From the NCBI RefSeq assembly GCF_014077095.1, contig NZ_JACGVG010000025.1, positions 159,437 through 223,436 of the forward strand: a stretch of 64,000 bases of DNA, in the 5' to 3' direction. The stretch comes from Colwellia sp. MB02u-6. Lineage in GTDB: Bacteria; Pseudomonadota; Gammaproteobacteria; Enterobacterales; Alteromonadaceae. Under the pieces are notes generated by a model. That model was not told the DNA's origin. It was given only the letters and a program-made list of their open reading frames with translations, and ran no database searches. Positions 8,774 to 18,059 of this stretch are shown one piece after another (the first letter of the stretch is position 1; each line of letters opens with the position of its first letter). A program made the position numbers and the translations under genes.

Positions 8774-9805
8774 ATGACAAAAATTCGCTTGACTCAATAC
8801 TCACACGGCGCAGGCTGTGGCTGCAAAATTTCACCATCGGTACTTGACGTGATGCTAAAGTCATCACTTACTTTACCGGTGAATAACGCACTTTTAGTGG
8901 GTAATAGCACCAAAGATGATGCAGCCGTTTTCGATATTGGCAATGACCAAGCCGTGATCTCCACTACTGATTTTTTTATGCCTATTGTCGATGACCCAAC
9001 TGATTTTGGTAAAATATCTGCCTGTAACGCTATTAGCGATGTTTACGCTATGGGTGGTAAGCCACTGATGGCGATAGCTATTTTAGGTTGGCCGGTTAAT
9101 GTTTTAGCACCAGAAATCGCCCAACAAGTACTTGATGGCGCTAGAGCTATTTGTGCTGAAGCCGGTATTCCACTAGCGGGCGGTCACTCAATTGATGCGC
9201 CAGAGCCTATTTTTGGCTTAGCGGTTACTGGCCTGATTAATAACGCGCAGATTAAGCGAAACAATACTGCCGAGGTTGGCGATCTTTTATATTTAACTAA
9301 ACCTTTGGGTATTGGTATTTTAACCACAGCAGAAAAACAAGGTAAATTGTTACCTGAACATGCCGATATAGCGCCGCAAGTGATGAAAACTTTAAATACT
9401 ATTGGGCAAAAATTTGCAGCACTAGACACAGTAACCGCTATGACTGATGTGACCGGTTTTGCGCTGTTAGGGCATCTTTTGGAAATGTGTCAAGGCAGTG
9501 ATGTCTCGGCTGTGATTGATTTTGAGCGAGTACCCTGTCTTGATTTTGTTCATGACTACATCGACCAAGGCTGTGTACCTGGTGGCTGTGAACGGAACTT
9601 TACCAGTTATGGCGAGCATATTGGGCCGTTAAGCCCAAAACAGAAAACACTCTTGTGCGATCCTCAAACCAGTGGCGGGTTACTGGTTGCCGTTAAGCCG
9701 GCAGGCAAGCAAGCTTTTGAAGACTTATGTCAAGAAAGTGGTTTGAACCTTGAACCTATTGGCGAAATTGTTACAGCCACTTCACCTACGGTAAGCTTAG
9801 TGTAA
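8774..9805 (+). CDS. selD: Selenide, water dikinase (selenophosphate synthetase)
   Basis: A 343-residue cytoplasmic enzyme that makes selenophosphate from selenide and ATP. The N-terminus carries GAGCGCK: the catalytic position (residue 15) is Cys, encoded by TGT, not selenocysteine. The rest fits an AIR-synthase-like fold, with [23 protein letters not shown] and the Gly-rich AGGHSID segment. The stop codon overlaps the start of the next gene (TAATG), so the two are translationally coupled. With selU directly downstream and no selA or selB seen, the local use is tRNA 2-selenouridine rather than selenoprotein synthesis. The ~90-bp upstream gap has a weak GCAGGTG/CACCTGC inverted repeat. Confidence 0.96.
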   Translation: MTKIRLTQYSHGAGCGCKISPSVLDVMLKSSLTLPVNNALLVGNSTKDDAAVFDIGNDQAVISTTDFFMPIVDDPTDFGKISACNAISDVYAMGGKPLMAIAILGWPVNVLAPEIAQQVLDGARAICAEAGIPLAGGHSIDAPEPIFGLAVTGLINNAQIKRNNTAEVGDLLYLTKPLGIGILTTAEKQGKLLPEHADIAPQVMKTLNTIGQKFAALDTVTAMTDVTGFALLGHLLEMCQGSDVSAVIDFERVPCLDFVHDYIDQGCVPGGCERNFTSYGEHIGPLSPKQKTLLCDPQTSGGLLVAVKPAGKQAFEDLCQESGLNLEPIGEIVTATSPTVSLV

Positions 9806-10911
9806 TGGCCGTTAATAGTTCAGTAACAGCGCGCGCCGATAGCGCTGATTTTCGCACTATTATTGCTAATAAACTGCCTTTAATGGATGTACGCGCACCG
9901 ATTGAATTTGAAAAGGGCGCTTTTGAACAGTCGATTAATCATCCGCTAATGAATAATGATGAGCGCGCTGAAGTTGGTCTTTGTTATAAAAATAAAGGCC
10001 AAGCAGCCGCTATTACTTTGGGTAATGCCCTTGTTTGTGGACAGAGTAAAGTAAGCCGGATGGCACAATGGCAAAACTTTGCTAGGGAAAACCCACAAGG
10101 TTATTTATATTGTTTTCGTGGAGGTTTACGTTCACAAACAGTGCAAGGCTGGTTAAAAGACTCAGGGGTTAACTACCCATTGATTACCGGAGGCTACAAA
10201 GCACTACGTCAGTTTTTACTGAACGAATTGGAGCAACTTGCGTTACACCCTTTAACGATTTTAGCGGGTAATACCGGTAGTGGAAAAACGCCTTTTCTGG
10301 CTCACTGTGCGAACAGTTTAGATTTAGAAGGCGCAGCCGGTCATCGAGGCTCAAGTTTTGGCGGTTTTGTTACCGCGCAAGCCAATCAAATAAATTTTGA
10401 AAACAAATTGGCTGAACAATACATCCAGGGTAAGTTTCCTTTAGCGCAAAGGCTAGTCTTGGAGGATGAAGGCCGATTAATTGGTAGCGTGCATTTACCT
10501 GAAAGTTTACGCCAAGCGATGACCTTAGCGCCAGTTGTAGTGATTGAAGAAAGTTTAGATTATCGACTTGAGCAAATATACCAAGAATATATCATCAAAA
10601 TGACCGCCCAATACCAACTCGCTTATGGTGAAGAACAAGGTTTTGTTGCCTTCAGTGAGTATTTAGCCCAAGGTTTATTCAAAGTACGAAAACGCCTAGG
10701 TACAGAACGTTATGGTCAATTAAAGCAAATACAGACTGTGGCCTTATCTCAGCAGCAAAAGGGTCAACTAGAGTATCACTTAGATTGGTTAAAACCCTTG
10801 CTTAGTGAGTATTATGATCCTATGTATCAATACCAGTTAGGATTAAAAGCTGACCGAGTCGTTTTTCAAGGTAACAACGCCCAATGTTTAGCTTTTATAC
10901 AGGATAAATAA
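9805..10911 (+). CDS. selU: tRNA 2-selenouridine synthase (MnmH/YbbB)
   Basis: A 368-residue enzyme that replaces sulfur by selenium at wobble 2-thiouridine in tRNAs for Lys, Glu and Gln, via a geranylated intermediate, using selenophosphate from SelD. It has an N-terminal rhodanese domain with the active-site [10 protein letters not shown] (Cys near residue 102) followed by a P-loop domain with GNTGSGKT near residue 155. The length matches the family. The start ATG overlaps the selD stop by one base, which decides the start and implies one transcript. The gene ends at TAA 10909-10911 and a 770-bp region with a transposase remnant follows. Confidence 0.95.
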   Translation: MAVNSSVTARADSADFRTIIANKLPLMDVRAPIEFEKGAFEQSINHPLMNNDERAEVGLCYKNKGQAAAITLGNALVCGQSKVSRMAQWQNFARENPQGYLYCFRGGLRSQTVQGWLKDSGVNYPLITGGYKALRQFLLNELEQLALHPLTILAGNTGSGKTPFLAHCANSLDLEGAAGHRGSSFGGFVTAQANQINFENKLAEQYIQGKFPLAQRLVLEDEGRLIGSVHLPESLRQAMTLAPVVVIEESLDYRLEQIYQEYIIKMTAQYQLAYGEEQGFVAFSEYLAQGLFKVRKRLGTERYGQLKQIQTVALSQQQKGQLEYHLDWLKPLLSEYYDPMYQYQLGLKADRVVFQGNNAQCLAFIQDK

Positions 10912-11121
10912 AACTGTAATGGTTAACTGAATCTGGAGCGTATTTAAGTCACTTTTTTAACGGGTTTAATTATTGATGCAGTGTCATGTAATCATTAGCA
11001 GAAAATCGAGGTTTATAATTACAAAACTGAATATAATTTTCAACTTTGCTCATACCTCTTGATAATTGATAAAAGTAATAGCATTTAGACGTTCAGTTTT
11101 TAAACTTCTAAAAAATTGTCC

Positions 11122-11145
11122 CATTGTTCCATTGTTCCATTGTTC
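11122..11145. repeat. 8-bp tandem repeat, three units
   Basis: Three exact units of CATTGTTC directly next to the decayed transposase. Probably slippage product in non-functional DNA. Confidence 0.7.
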
Positions 11146-11149
11146 CAAA

Positions 11150-11445
11150 GATTTTTTTGGTAGCTCATACTGGCTGTGATCTTAATTTTTTGCTAACGCA
11201 TTTCTAAACTCAAAGGCAGAATATTGAACACCTTGATCTAAATGGAACATTAACAGGTTAGTCCTTGGCTGCTGATGTTTCATCGCATTGAGTAATGCCT
11301 CTTTTACTCATTGAGCATTAGGTGATTGTGATAGGGCATAATCGATAATTTCTTTCGTTAATAGGTCAAGAACGCAGGCCAAATAACACCAACCCTGATG
11401 TGTGGCAATATAAGTAATATCACCCACCTAATACGTGTTGTGAGT
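11150..11445 (-). pseudogene. Decayed IS3-family transposase (OrfB integrase core fragment)
   Basis: Read on the minus strand this stretch gives VGDITYIATHQGWCYLACVL, then a segment ending in TKEIIDYALSQSPNAQ, then HLDQGVQYSAFEFRNAL, the DDE integrase core of IS3-family OrfB. The first Asp (GDITYI) and second Asp (HLDQG) are recognisable; the C-terminal third with the Glu is absent. At least three stops interrupt it: TAG where the conserved Trp of WVGDIT should be, TGA after NAQ, and TAA with a frameshift before ITASMS. No OrfA, terminal inverted repeats or target duplication were recognised, so it is a dead remnant. Confidence 0.8.
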
Positions 11446-11684
11446 GATAGAATCAAGTACGATTGAGATCTTGTACCAAGGTGACTAACTTTAGCATTTA
11501 AAGTGAAACAGCAATAGGTTTGCTAGAGGTAGAGGTGTAAAACCTTTAGTCATTTATTATTGTGATTTATAGTTGTAATTTATCATAGTCACTAATTATT
11601 TTCAGCAGGAAAACAGCGGATTAGTGGTAAAAAAAACGTAGAGTAATGCTGTTAAACTTGAACACTAGGGGGATGGAGTAACAA

Positions 11685-12287
11685 ATGATTTTTGATGTTT
11701 CAGTATTAGAAAACCAAGAAAAATATCGTCTCCTCAATGGTGGTGTAACGCCCAGACCCATTGCATGGATTAGTACGCGTTCACCGGAGGGTATTGATAA
11801 TTTAGCACCTTATTCATTTTTCACTGTTGCCAGCTGTAATCCTCCTGTACTGCTTTATACTGAGGTAACCCAGCGAAGTGGTATTGAAAAAGATACCTTA
11901 CAAAACTTAATGGCAACTGGCGAATGTGTGGTCAATATAGTTAACTCGGCTTTATTAGAAAAAATGAACATGACCAGTGCCAGTCTTAATAAAGATGAAA
12001 GTGAATTCGATTTCGCAAACGTTGAGTGCTGCGCTAGTTATCAAGTAATGCCTCGCTCAGTGCAAGCCTCACCCATACGTTATGAGTGTACCTTAAGAGA
12101 GATAATTCCGATCAGTGATTTGCCTACGGGTGGCACAGTTATTCTTTTGGATGTAAAGTTTGTTTATGTCAGAGATGACTTATATGAAGATGGCAATATA
12201 AACCAAAAGTTAATTGATTCTGTTGGTAAAATGGGTGGAAATCACTTTAGCCTAACATCTAAAAATATAGAACTTAAGCGACCTTAA
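11685..12287 (+). CDS. Flavin reductase-like, FMN-binding split-barrel protein
   Basis: A 200-residue protein of the flavin reductase-like (flavoredoxin/DIM6-NTAB) group. The characteristic N-terminal segment NGGVTPRPIAWISTR followed by NLAPYSFFTVASCNPP forms the FMN-binding part of the split barrel, and TGECVVNI is the conserved middle strand. These proteins bind FMN and reduce it or pass electrons to a partner; no partner is adjacent, so the substrate is unknown. The ATG has GGAG about 10 nt upstream. The gene stands alone, with 158 bp before the next gene on the same strand. Confidence 0.85.
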   Translation: MIFDVSVLENQEKYRLLNGGVTPRPIAWISTRSPEGIDNLAPYSFFTVASCNPPVLLYTEVTQRSGIEKDTLQNLMATGECVVNIVNSALLEKMNMTSASLNKDESEFDFANVECCASYQVMPRSVQASPIRYECTLREIIPISDLPTGGTVILLDVKFVYVRDDLYEDGNINQKLIDSVGKMGGNHFSLTSKNIELKRP

Positions 12288-12445
12288 AATGTTTACTGTC
12301 TATCGTTACAGCCTATTATTAGTTACCGTTAATAAGACAATAAAGCGATATTATTTCAAGGTGTAGGGACATGCTAGGCTTCGCACTTTAAGCTATTATT
12401 CACACTTAGCTGAGCTTTTTTGAATAACTATTTTGGAGAACTATT

Positions 12446-12853
12446 TTGGCAACTAAGCAAGAAATTGAAAATTTCATGAGAACAGATTTTCCTCAGGCTA
12501 AGTGCACTGTTGAAGCTGTTGGAGCACAGTCAGCAACGGTAAGACACACTGTTGGATTTGATGAATTAAGGCCAGGTGGTACGGTATCAGGCCCGGTTTT
12601 AATGACGGTTGCTGATTGCGCTTTATACGTCGCTATTTTAGGTGAAATAGGCATAGTTGCACTTGCTGTTACCACCAGCTTGACGATTAACTTTATGAGA
12701 AAGCCCTCATCAACGAAAGATATTATTGCTAAATGTACTTTGTTAAAAGTAGGGAAGTCACTAATCGTTGGTGAAGTTTCTTTATATTCTGAAGGCTATG
12801 CAAAAGCTGTAGCACATGTGGTTGGCACATATTCAATACCAAAATTTAAATAA
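12446..12853 (+). CDS. PaaI-family hotdog thioesterase
   Basis: A 135-residue single hotdog-fold protein. Its core reads GGTVSGPVLMTVADCALY, matching the helix of PaaI/DUF4442-like acyl-CoA thioesterases, where a D in the VADCA helix acts in catalysis, followed by the antiparallel strands SLTINFMRKP and YAKAVAHVVGTY. It would hydrolyse acyl- or aryl-acyl-CoA in the cytoplasm; the substrate is unknown. Translation most likely starts at TTG 12446 because a GGAG site lies 7 nt upstream and there is no ATG until residue 11. It stands alone. Confidence 0.82.
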   Translation: MATKQEIENFMRTDFPQAKCTVEAVGAQSATVRHTVGFDELRPGGTVSGPVLMTVADCALYVAILGEIGIVALAVTTSLTINFMRKPSSTKDIIAKCTLLKVGKSLIVGEVSLYSEGYAKAVAHVVGTYSIPKFK

Positions 12854-13251
12854 AATTTATCCTAGTGAGCATTAGCTAGTTAATTATCAGCACTTTTGTA
12901 TTCGCTAAATATAAGAAATTAAATATCTGCGGTGATTAAAGGGTTGTAAGGGTTTTTAGCCTTCTTTTAATGACTGAAGTGGTCAAGTAAAATTGGTCAA
13001 GGTTTTGTAGTTTAGCCAGTACATTCGTTCTGACTCATTGGGCTTATTCTTGTATTGTACGTATGTGGCCTAGTCATATTATTACTCTTGTCGCGATGCG
13101 GTCAGTAGTAAAGGTGGTATTTGTCACCTTAAACGACAAATACCATACAAGTAATTTACTCCTTAGGATTTTTCATGATCTAGCGCCTAAGCAGTATCAA
13201 CAGGGACATGTCTACAATAGACAAACTTATCCCCGCAATTATGTTGTAAAC
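12854..13251. other. Intergenic region between convergent genes
   Basis: Apart from the hairpin at 13115-13145 nothing is supported. A 100-codon open frame on the plus strand that enters the next gene is judged spurious. Confidence 0.55.
13115..13145. other. Perfect 11-bp hairpin in the intergenic region
   Basis: TGGTATTTGTC (13115-13125) and GACAAATACCA (13135-13145) form a perfect stem with a 9-nt loop. No T run follows on either strand, so it is not a standard terminator, although it lies between convergent genes. Confidence 0.5.
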
Positions 13252-14343
13252 CTAAGCGGACTTGTAGGTCTCATAGTCAGTATAACCTTGAGCGCCACCG
13301 CCATACCAATCACTCGCATCGTCAGATGGCGCCAATGGCCAGTCATTAAGCATACGTTGAGGTAAATCTGGGTTAGAAATATAGGGGCGACCAAAAGCCA
13401 CCAGATCAGCTTTTTCTAAACCTATTACCGCTTCAGCTTTCGCCTGGTCGTAGCCGCAATTACCAATAATAAGGCCATGATATAAACTTCTGAAATCTTC
13501 CAGGGTCATTGGTTCTCCAAGTTCGTGAAAACCAAAAGCTAAGCCATCCATAATATGCACAAAACCAAGCTGGTAATGAGTAAAACGCTTTATAACATGA
13601 GTATATAATTCTCTGTAGTCATCACAGCCCATATCATTGAATATGCCATTGGGCGAAATTCTGCTACCAACATTTTCCGCAGGCCATACCGTTAATACCG
13701 CTTCAAGTATTTCGTTTAAAAAGCGCGTACGATTTTCAATGCTACCGCCATATTCATCGTCACGCTGATTGGTGCTAGCATCAAGGAACTGATTAATGAG
13801 ATAGCCGTTTGCGGCATGAACTTCAACGCCATCAAAGCCTGCTGCCTTTGCATTTTCAGCTGCTTTGCGAAAGTCTTCAACGGTTCTTTTGATATCTTGC
13901 ACTGTCATAGCGCGCGGCACTTCATAGTCTTTTTTAGCTTCAGGGGTATGAATTTGATCGCCATTAATTTTTACTGCTGAAGCTGATAGCGGCAATTCAC
14001 CGTCATGAAAGTCACTGTGAGATGCTCGTCCGGTATGCCAAAGCTGAAGAATAATTTGGCTACCTTGCTGATGTACACGCTCAGTAATTGTCTTCCAACC
14101 CTCGACCATTTCCTGAGTATAAATACCTGGTGAGTTTACCCAACCATTGCCTTCTGCAGATATAGTGGTCGCTTCTGCCATCACTAAGCCAGCAGTGCTG
14201 CGCTGCTGATAATACTCTGCCATTAATTCATTAGGGACGCGAGTTGGACCTGCACGACCGCGGGTTAACGGGGCAAGAACAAAACGATTCTTGAGGGAAT
14301 TTTTAGCGAAGGTTGCCGTCGAAAAAAGTGTAGGTGTAGACAA
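13252..14343 (-). CDS. Old yellow enzyme family alkene reductase (NemA-like)
   Basis: A 363-residue FMN flavoprotein of the old yellow enzyme family, like N-ethylmaleimide reductase. The N-terminus has NRFVLAPLTRGRA. EVHAANGYLINQFLD supplies the His/Asn pair (HxxN) that binds the oxidised substrate, and NQRDDEYGGSIENRTRF is the family signature. It reduces activated C=C bonds of enones, maleimides or nitro-esters with NAD(P)H. Translation starts at TTG 14343: a full AAGGAG lies 8 nt upstream and the first ATG is internal. It stands alone, convergent with the thioesterase region. A detoxification role is inferred from the family. Confidence 0.93.
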   Translation of the reverse strand: MSTPTLFSTATFAKNSLKNRFVLAPLTRGRAGPTRVPNELMAEYYQQRSTAGLVMAEATTISAEGNGWVNSPGIYTQEMVEGWKTITERVHQQGSQIILQLWHTGRASHSDFHDGELPLSASAVKINGDQIHTPEAKKDYEVPRAMTVQDIKRTVEDFRKAAENAKAAGFDGVEVHAANGYLINQFLDASTNQRDDEYGGSIENRTRFLNEILEAVLTVWPAENVGSRISPNGIFNDMGCDDYRELYTHVIKRFTHYQLGFVHIMDGLAFGFHELGEPMTLEDFRSLYHGLIIGNCGYDQAKAEAVIGLEKADLVAFGRPYISNPDLPQRMLNDWPLAPSDDASDWYGGGAQGYTDYETYKSA

Positions 14344-14760
14344 GTTTTTGTCTCCTTGTTCATTTATGAAGATAATTTATGTAGAAACCTATTTCATAGG
14401 TCACGTTAATAGGTCACTAGATGTCGATCTTAGTTATTAATATGATTGTCTCATAAAATATAAAAACATTATTTTTATATTTTGTAATAACTTGTAGTGA
14501 TATGTAAATGCAGCATTCGCATTGAAATGTAATGTTAAGTGCGAGTTAAATTGACTAAGTCACTTTCATTTTCCACTCAATTTTCCAAGATACATTTTGG
14601 ATTTTTTATAGCTCGCTGTTAATTTATTTAAAAGCGGCCATCATCCTTTACTCTTAAATCTTGAGTTTTAAGAGTAAAGGGGTGGGAGCATAAACTAGCC
14701 CCCCTTCATTTTTCAGCACCGCGATTTTATATTTAACACTTTTAACACTTAGAAAATCAT
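14344..14760. other. Intergenic region upstream of the alkene reductase
   Basis: AT-rich; carries the reductase ribosome site and presumably its promoter, and the 14-bp hairpin. No coding frame seen. Confidence 0.55.
14645..14680. other. Perfect 14-bp stem-loop
   Basis: CCTTTACTCTTAAA (14645-14658) pairs exactly with TTTAAGAGTAAAGG (14667-14680) around an 8-nt loop. It lies ~80 bp downstream of the catalase-like gene stop and upstream of the reductase gene. There is no following T run on either strand, so it may stabilise a 3' end rather than terminate. Confidence 0.6.
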
Positions 14761-15756
14761 TTATTGACCGCTCAATCTTTTACCAAAAGAGATAGCATAA
14801 GCCGGTGAACGCATTCTTAATATAGGGTCAGCGCTGGGTGTAAAGCCTGCCGACATAACATTAGGATCAAAGTTAGTATTTTTACAGGCATCGCCACCAC
14901 TTGTTTTAACGGTTACCGTACCAAGTGTCACTTGAGGGCGATCACTAGGCCATTGTTGCGAAGGATCAATGTTGCTATCTTTTGCTTCACCTAAGCTCGC
15001 CATAATGCTAAAACTAATGGTTTCATCTTTAAGTTGTTGCGCAAAAGTATCAGCTAAAAATTCAGTTGGCATGCTAGCAGCCTCAGATTTTTCTAGTGTT
15101 TTCACCCCTAAGCTTGGCTTAATATTCCATCGAAACTTAGTTTGTTGTTCATTGGCTTGGTCAAAGTAAAAGGTGTGCAAACCAAAAAACTCAGTATTGG
15201 CGAATGACGCGGCTGTTTTAGCGTTTTTATTCCACATAACGTGAGCTTGTAAGCTAGGGTTCTGTTGGACAAATGCCATGGTTTTAGCGGGGTTAGCTTT
15301 GCCATTTTCATCAGGCAGTAAAGTCGATAAAAAGCCATGGAAAATTTCTGGGTTTTTGCCGGCAAATACGGGGAAGTTGTTACCTGTAAAAGTATGTAAA
15401 GCGCCATCAGGTAGTTGAATTTGCATGCCCATACCACGCGTGCCAGGGGCTTTCTCATCACTACTTGGGCTAGCACCACCTACTGAAAAACGCATAGATA
15501 CGGGTAATTCACCGTTCGATAATAAGGCAGCTCCTGTAAAGTACTTATTGGGTACTGGCACAAAAGTACCAGAGGCACATAGACCTTTAGCATGTGCTTT
15601 TCTATAGCCCGGATGTTTACCACCTAACTTTTCGAATATTTCAACTAAATCATTTGCTTCAATTTTTTTGTCACTAGCAACTGCAGTCGAGGTTGCAGTA
15701 GCAACTGCCAGGAGAAAAAAAGCAGTAAGGTTTGAGGTGATGAGGTTATGCGTCAT
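14761..15756 (-). CDS. Exported catalase-family peroxidase (SrpA-like)
   Basis: A 331-residue heme protein of the small catalase-like group. A signal peptide (residues 1-27, ending TAVASD) sends it to the periplasm. HPGYRKAHAKG carries the distal His of these minimal catalases, followed by SMRFSVGGASPSSDE and RGMGMQI of the catalase core. Near the C-terminus RSPAYAISFGKR holds the proximal Tyr ligand. It lacks the large N- and C-terminal parts of full catalases. The family usually uses organic or hydrogen peroxide as a peroxidase rather than showing strong catalase activity. The ATG has AAGGA 7 nt upstream. It stands alone. Confidence 0.9.
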   Translation of the reverse strand: MTHNLITSNLTAFFLLAVATATSTAVASDKKIEANDLVEIFEKLGGKHPGYRKAHAKGLCASGTFVPVPNKYFTGAALLSNGELPVSMRFSVGGASPSSDEKAPGTRGMGMQIQLPDGALHTFTGNNFPVFAGKNPEIFHGFLSTLLPDENGKANPAKTMAFVQQNPSLQAHVMWNKNAKTAASFANTEFFGLHTFYFDQANEQQTKFRWNIKPSLGVKTLEKSEAASMPTEFLADTFAQQLKDETISFSIMASLGEAKDSNIDPSQQWPSDRPQVTLGTVTVKTSGGDACKNTNFDPNVMSAGFTPSADPILRMRSPAYAISFGKRLSGQ

Positions 15757-16089
15757 TTGTATTCCTTTATAGTTCTATCAGTAATTTAAAGGTAATCGCA
15801 AGATACGAAAAACTTTGCGGTTAAGATCATAATATTATTTATAAGACCAGTGAAAGTGATTAAAAATTCTGATGTCAGCGAAAGCTATTAAAAATAAATA
15901 GATAAGGCATAGGCTGAATACTTAGGGTATATACTAGTGCTGTAGAGCTCTGGGTAATAGGCTCATATTAAATGTAGATTAATAGCTAGATATTCAAGCC
16001 TTGTTATCAATTAATATTATTTTTCTATCATAAATATTGGTTTTTAGTGTAGAAAACCTCAAATAGCGCTCTCTACTAAGCAGATAAAA

Positions 16090-16337
16090 ACCGTTAAGCT
16101 TAATCCAATTTTTGGCTCAAAGGGTATGGATGTCATCTGCTGCTCGTTTTGTAAAATACGCGCTAGACAAGTGCTAATACCAACGCCATTGCGAACCCAT
16201 GACTTTTGCAGCTCAATAAAAGTAGTTTCAATGCGAACATCTAATGCTAAGTGATTTTTTTTGCATACAGACTAACAACTTCACGTAAAAATATTTTTCA
16301 TGAAATAACACCAGTGGCTGTTGGCAAAACTGTGCCA
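16090..16337 (-). pseudogene. LysR regulator fragment A (C-terminal effector-domain part)
   Basis: Closely matches the intact LysR gene at 43080-43961, covering the region of its codons around LAQFCQQPLVLF to the conserved Cys-Leu segment (equivalent to 43184-43405). At its left end the last ~16 bp of the LysR gene (equivalent to 43074-43089) are joined directly to it, so about 95 bp are deleted inside. Several small indels break the frame. On the other side the match stops at TGTGCCA (16331-16337), where an ~85-bp segment shared with 28660-28744 begins. Confidence 0.85.
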
Positions 16338-16416
16338 AATGATGGTTTATGATCTTTAAGTGGTTTGGCTATAGATATAGCCGCGAAAAATAAAACACTA
16401 TATTGGCAGTATCAAT
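16331..16416. repeat. ~85-bp segment shared with 28660-28744
   Basis: The stretch from TGTGCCAAATGATGG to GTATCAAT recurs at 28660-28744 in the same orientation with scattered differences. Both copies adjoin a LysR fragment, but different parts of it. The origin of the segment is not recognised. Confidence 0.75.
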
Positions 16417-16594
16417 TAGTTGTTGTTAAAGAAATTACCAAAGCACTTGGTATCAAGTATCTACTCTGCTAGCTTTAAGAATGTCAAAAATGTAACACCA
16501 GCTTGATACGAAGTAACACTAAACTCGAGTGAAGGGCGAAGAATAGTGGTATTTGTTAAGTGCTTAAAAATCGGATATTAAAAAAAGGAATAAC

Positions 16595-17950
16595 ATGAAA
16601 AACATATTTGTTAAGTTTACTGACAGCTCTGTTAGTTTGGTGAAGAATTGGCTTCCTGACCCATTTGTTTTTGCCGTTATATTGACCTTTGTTGTGTTTA
16701 TTGCCGCTATACCTCTTACACAAAGCTCTCCTATAGATTTGGTCACAGCTTGGTATGGAGGTTTTTGGTCTATTTTGTCATTCGCAATGCAGATGGCAAT
16801 GGTTCTGGTCACTGGCACCATATTAGCAACAACCGATGTGTTTAAAAAATATTTATCTAAACTCGCTGGATTTTCAAAAACACCAGGACAAGCGATACTT
16901 CTGGTCAGTTTTGTTGCATTGGTTGCCAGTTTTATTAACTGGGGCTTTGGTTTAGTTATTGGGGCAATTTTTGCGAGAGAAGTCGCTCATAAAGTAAAAG
17001 GTGTTCATTATCCATTATTAATCGCTTCTGCCTATGTAGGTTTTTTGATTTGGCATGCAGGCTTTTCAGGCTCTATTCCATTAACGATTGCCTCATCTAC
17101 TGGTCTAGCAGAAATAACAAATGGTGCATTAACACAAGCTATTCCAACAAGCGAAACCATATTTTCGTCATATAACTTAATTATTGTCGCAATACTGGTA
17201 CTTACATTACCTTTTATTCTAAAGTTTATGCATCCTTCAAAAGAAAAAACCATTGAAGTGGATACCAACTTATTTGAAGCTGAAATAGTGGAAACATTAG
17301 ATAAAAATAATATGACGCCAGCCCAAAAGCTTGAAAATTCAAAATGGATAAATAGAGCACTGGGTGTTTTAGGATATAGTTTTATTTTCTCTTATTTTAT
17401 CGAAAATGGATTTGCTTTAAATTTGAATATAATTAATTTTATCTTCTTATTTACTGCCATTATTTTACATGGCACCCCGATTAAAGTAGTACGTGCAGTG
17501 GCTGATGCCTCTAAAAATGTCGGTGGTATTTTATTACAATTCCCTTTTTATGCTGGAATAATGGGATTGATGAAATTTATGGGTCCGGATGGTGTTTCAC
17601 TTGCTGGATATATTTCACAAGGTTTTGTTAATATCTCTACAGTAGATACTTTTCCTTTATTTACTTTTTTAAGTGCAGGCGTTGTGAACTTTTTTGTCCC
17701 CTCGGGGGGCGGACAGTGGGTTGTTCAAGCACCTATTATGATGCCAGCAGCCATTGAACTTGGCGTAGATACTGCCAGAACGGCAATGGCAATTGCATGG
17801 GGTGATGCTTGGACAAACATGATACAACCATTTTGGGCTTTACCATTATTGGGGATTGCTAAACTTGGAGCAAGAGATATTATGGGCTATTGTTTAGTTA
17901 TACTTGTCTATTCTGGCATTGTTATATCATTAGGATTGGTTTTTTTATAA
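16595..17950 (+). CDS. Short-chain fatty acid transporter, AtoE family
   Basis: A 451-residue polytopic inner-membrane protein with about 11-12 hydrophobic helices. The N-terminal WLPDPFVFAVILT, the ASFINWGFGLVIGAIFARE segment and the PSGGGQWVVQAP motif near residue 370 are typical of AtoE, the short-chain fatty acid (acetoacetate/butyrate) permease. The ATG follows AAGGA by 6 nt. No ato catabolic genes adjoin; the LysR fragment upstream might be the relic of a former regulator. Because the partner genes are absent, the natural substrate is inferred from the family only. Confidence 0.9.
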   Translation: MKNIFVKFTDSSVSLVKNWLPDPFVFAVILTFVVFIAAIPLTQSSPIDLVTAWYGGFWSILSFAMQMAMVLVTGTILATTDVFKKYLSKLAGFSKTPGQAILLVSFVALVASFINWGFGLVIGAIFAREVAHKVKGVHYPLLIASAYVGFLIWHAGFSGSIPLTIASSTGLAEITNGALTQAIPTSETIFSSYNLIIVAILVLTLPFILKFMHPSKEKTIEVDTNLFEAEIVETLDKNNMTPAQKLENSKWINRALGVLGYSFIFSYFIENGFALNLNIINFIFLFTAIILHGTPIKVVRAVADASKNVGGILLQFPFYAGIMGLMKFMGPDGVSLAGYISQGFVNISTVDTFPLFTFLSAGVVNFFVPSGGGQWVVQAPIMMPAAIELGVDTARTAMAIAWGDAWTNMIQPFWALPLLGIAKLGARDIMGYCLVILVYSGIVISLGLVFL

Positions 17951-18059
17951 AGGGATTCTATAAACTGTTTCAAATTCGGTGTTAAGTCACTTTATGTAAT
18001 ATATGTTACATCAGGTGACTGTATTAATCATAAGATTAACCAACAGTGGCTCAAAACAC

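Larger units (their letters stand above)
10912..11684. other. Intergenic region with a dead insertion sequence
   Basis: Holds the IS3-type remnant and the CATTGTTC repeat. The rest, including 11446-11684, shows no open frame, RNA or clear hairpin. Confidence 0.6.
15757..16594. other. Intergenic region with LysR remnant
   Basis: Besides LysR fragment A and the shared segment, it contains only AT-rich sequence and a small TACCAA-AGCAC-TTGGTA palindrome near 16436. No further frame is supported. Confidence 0.55.

Noticed and set aside
8816..8827. Possible selenocysteine codon in selD
   Set aside because: The catalytic position is TGT (Cys), not TGA.
13063..13365. 100-codon plus-strand frame
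   Set aside because: It overlaps the 3' end of the alkene reductase on the other strand and has no family resemblance or ribosome site.
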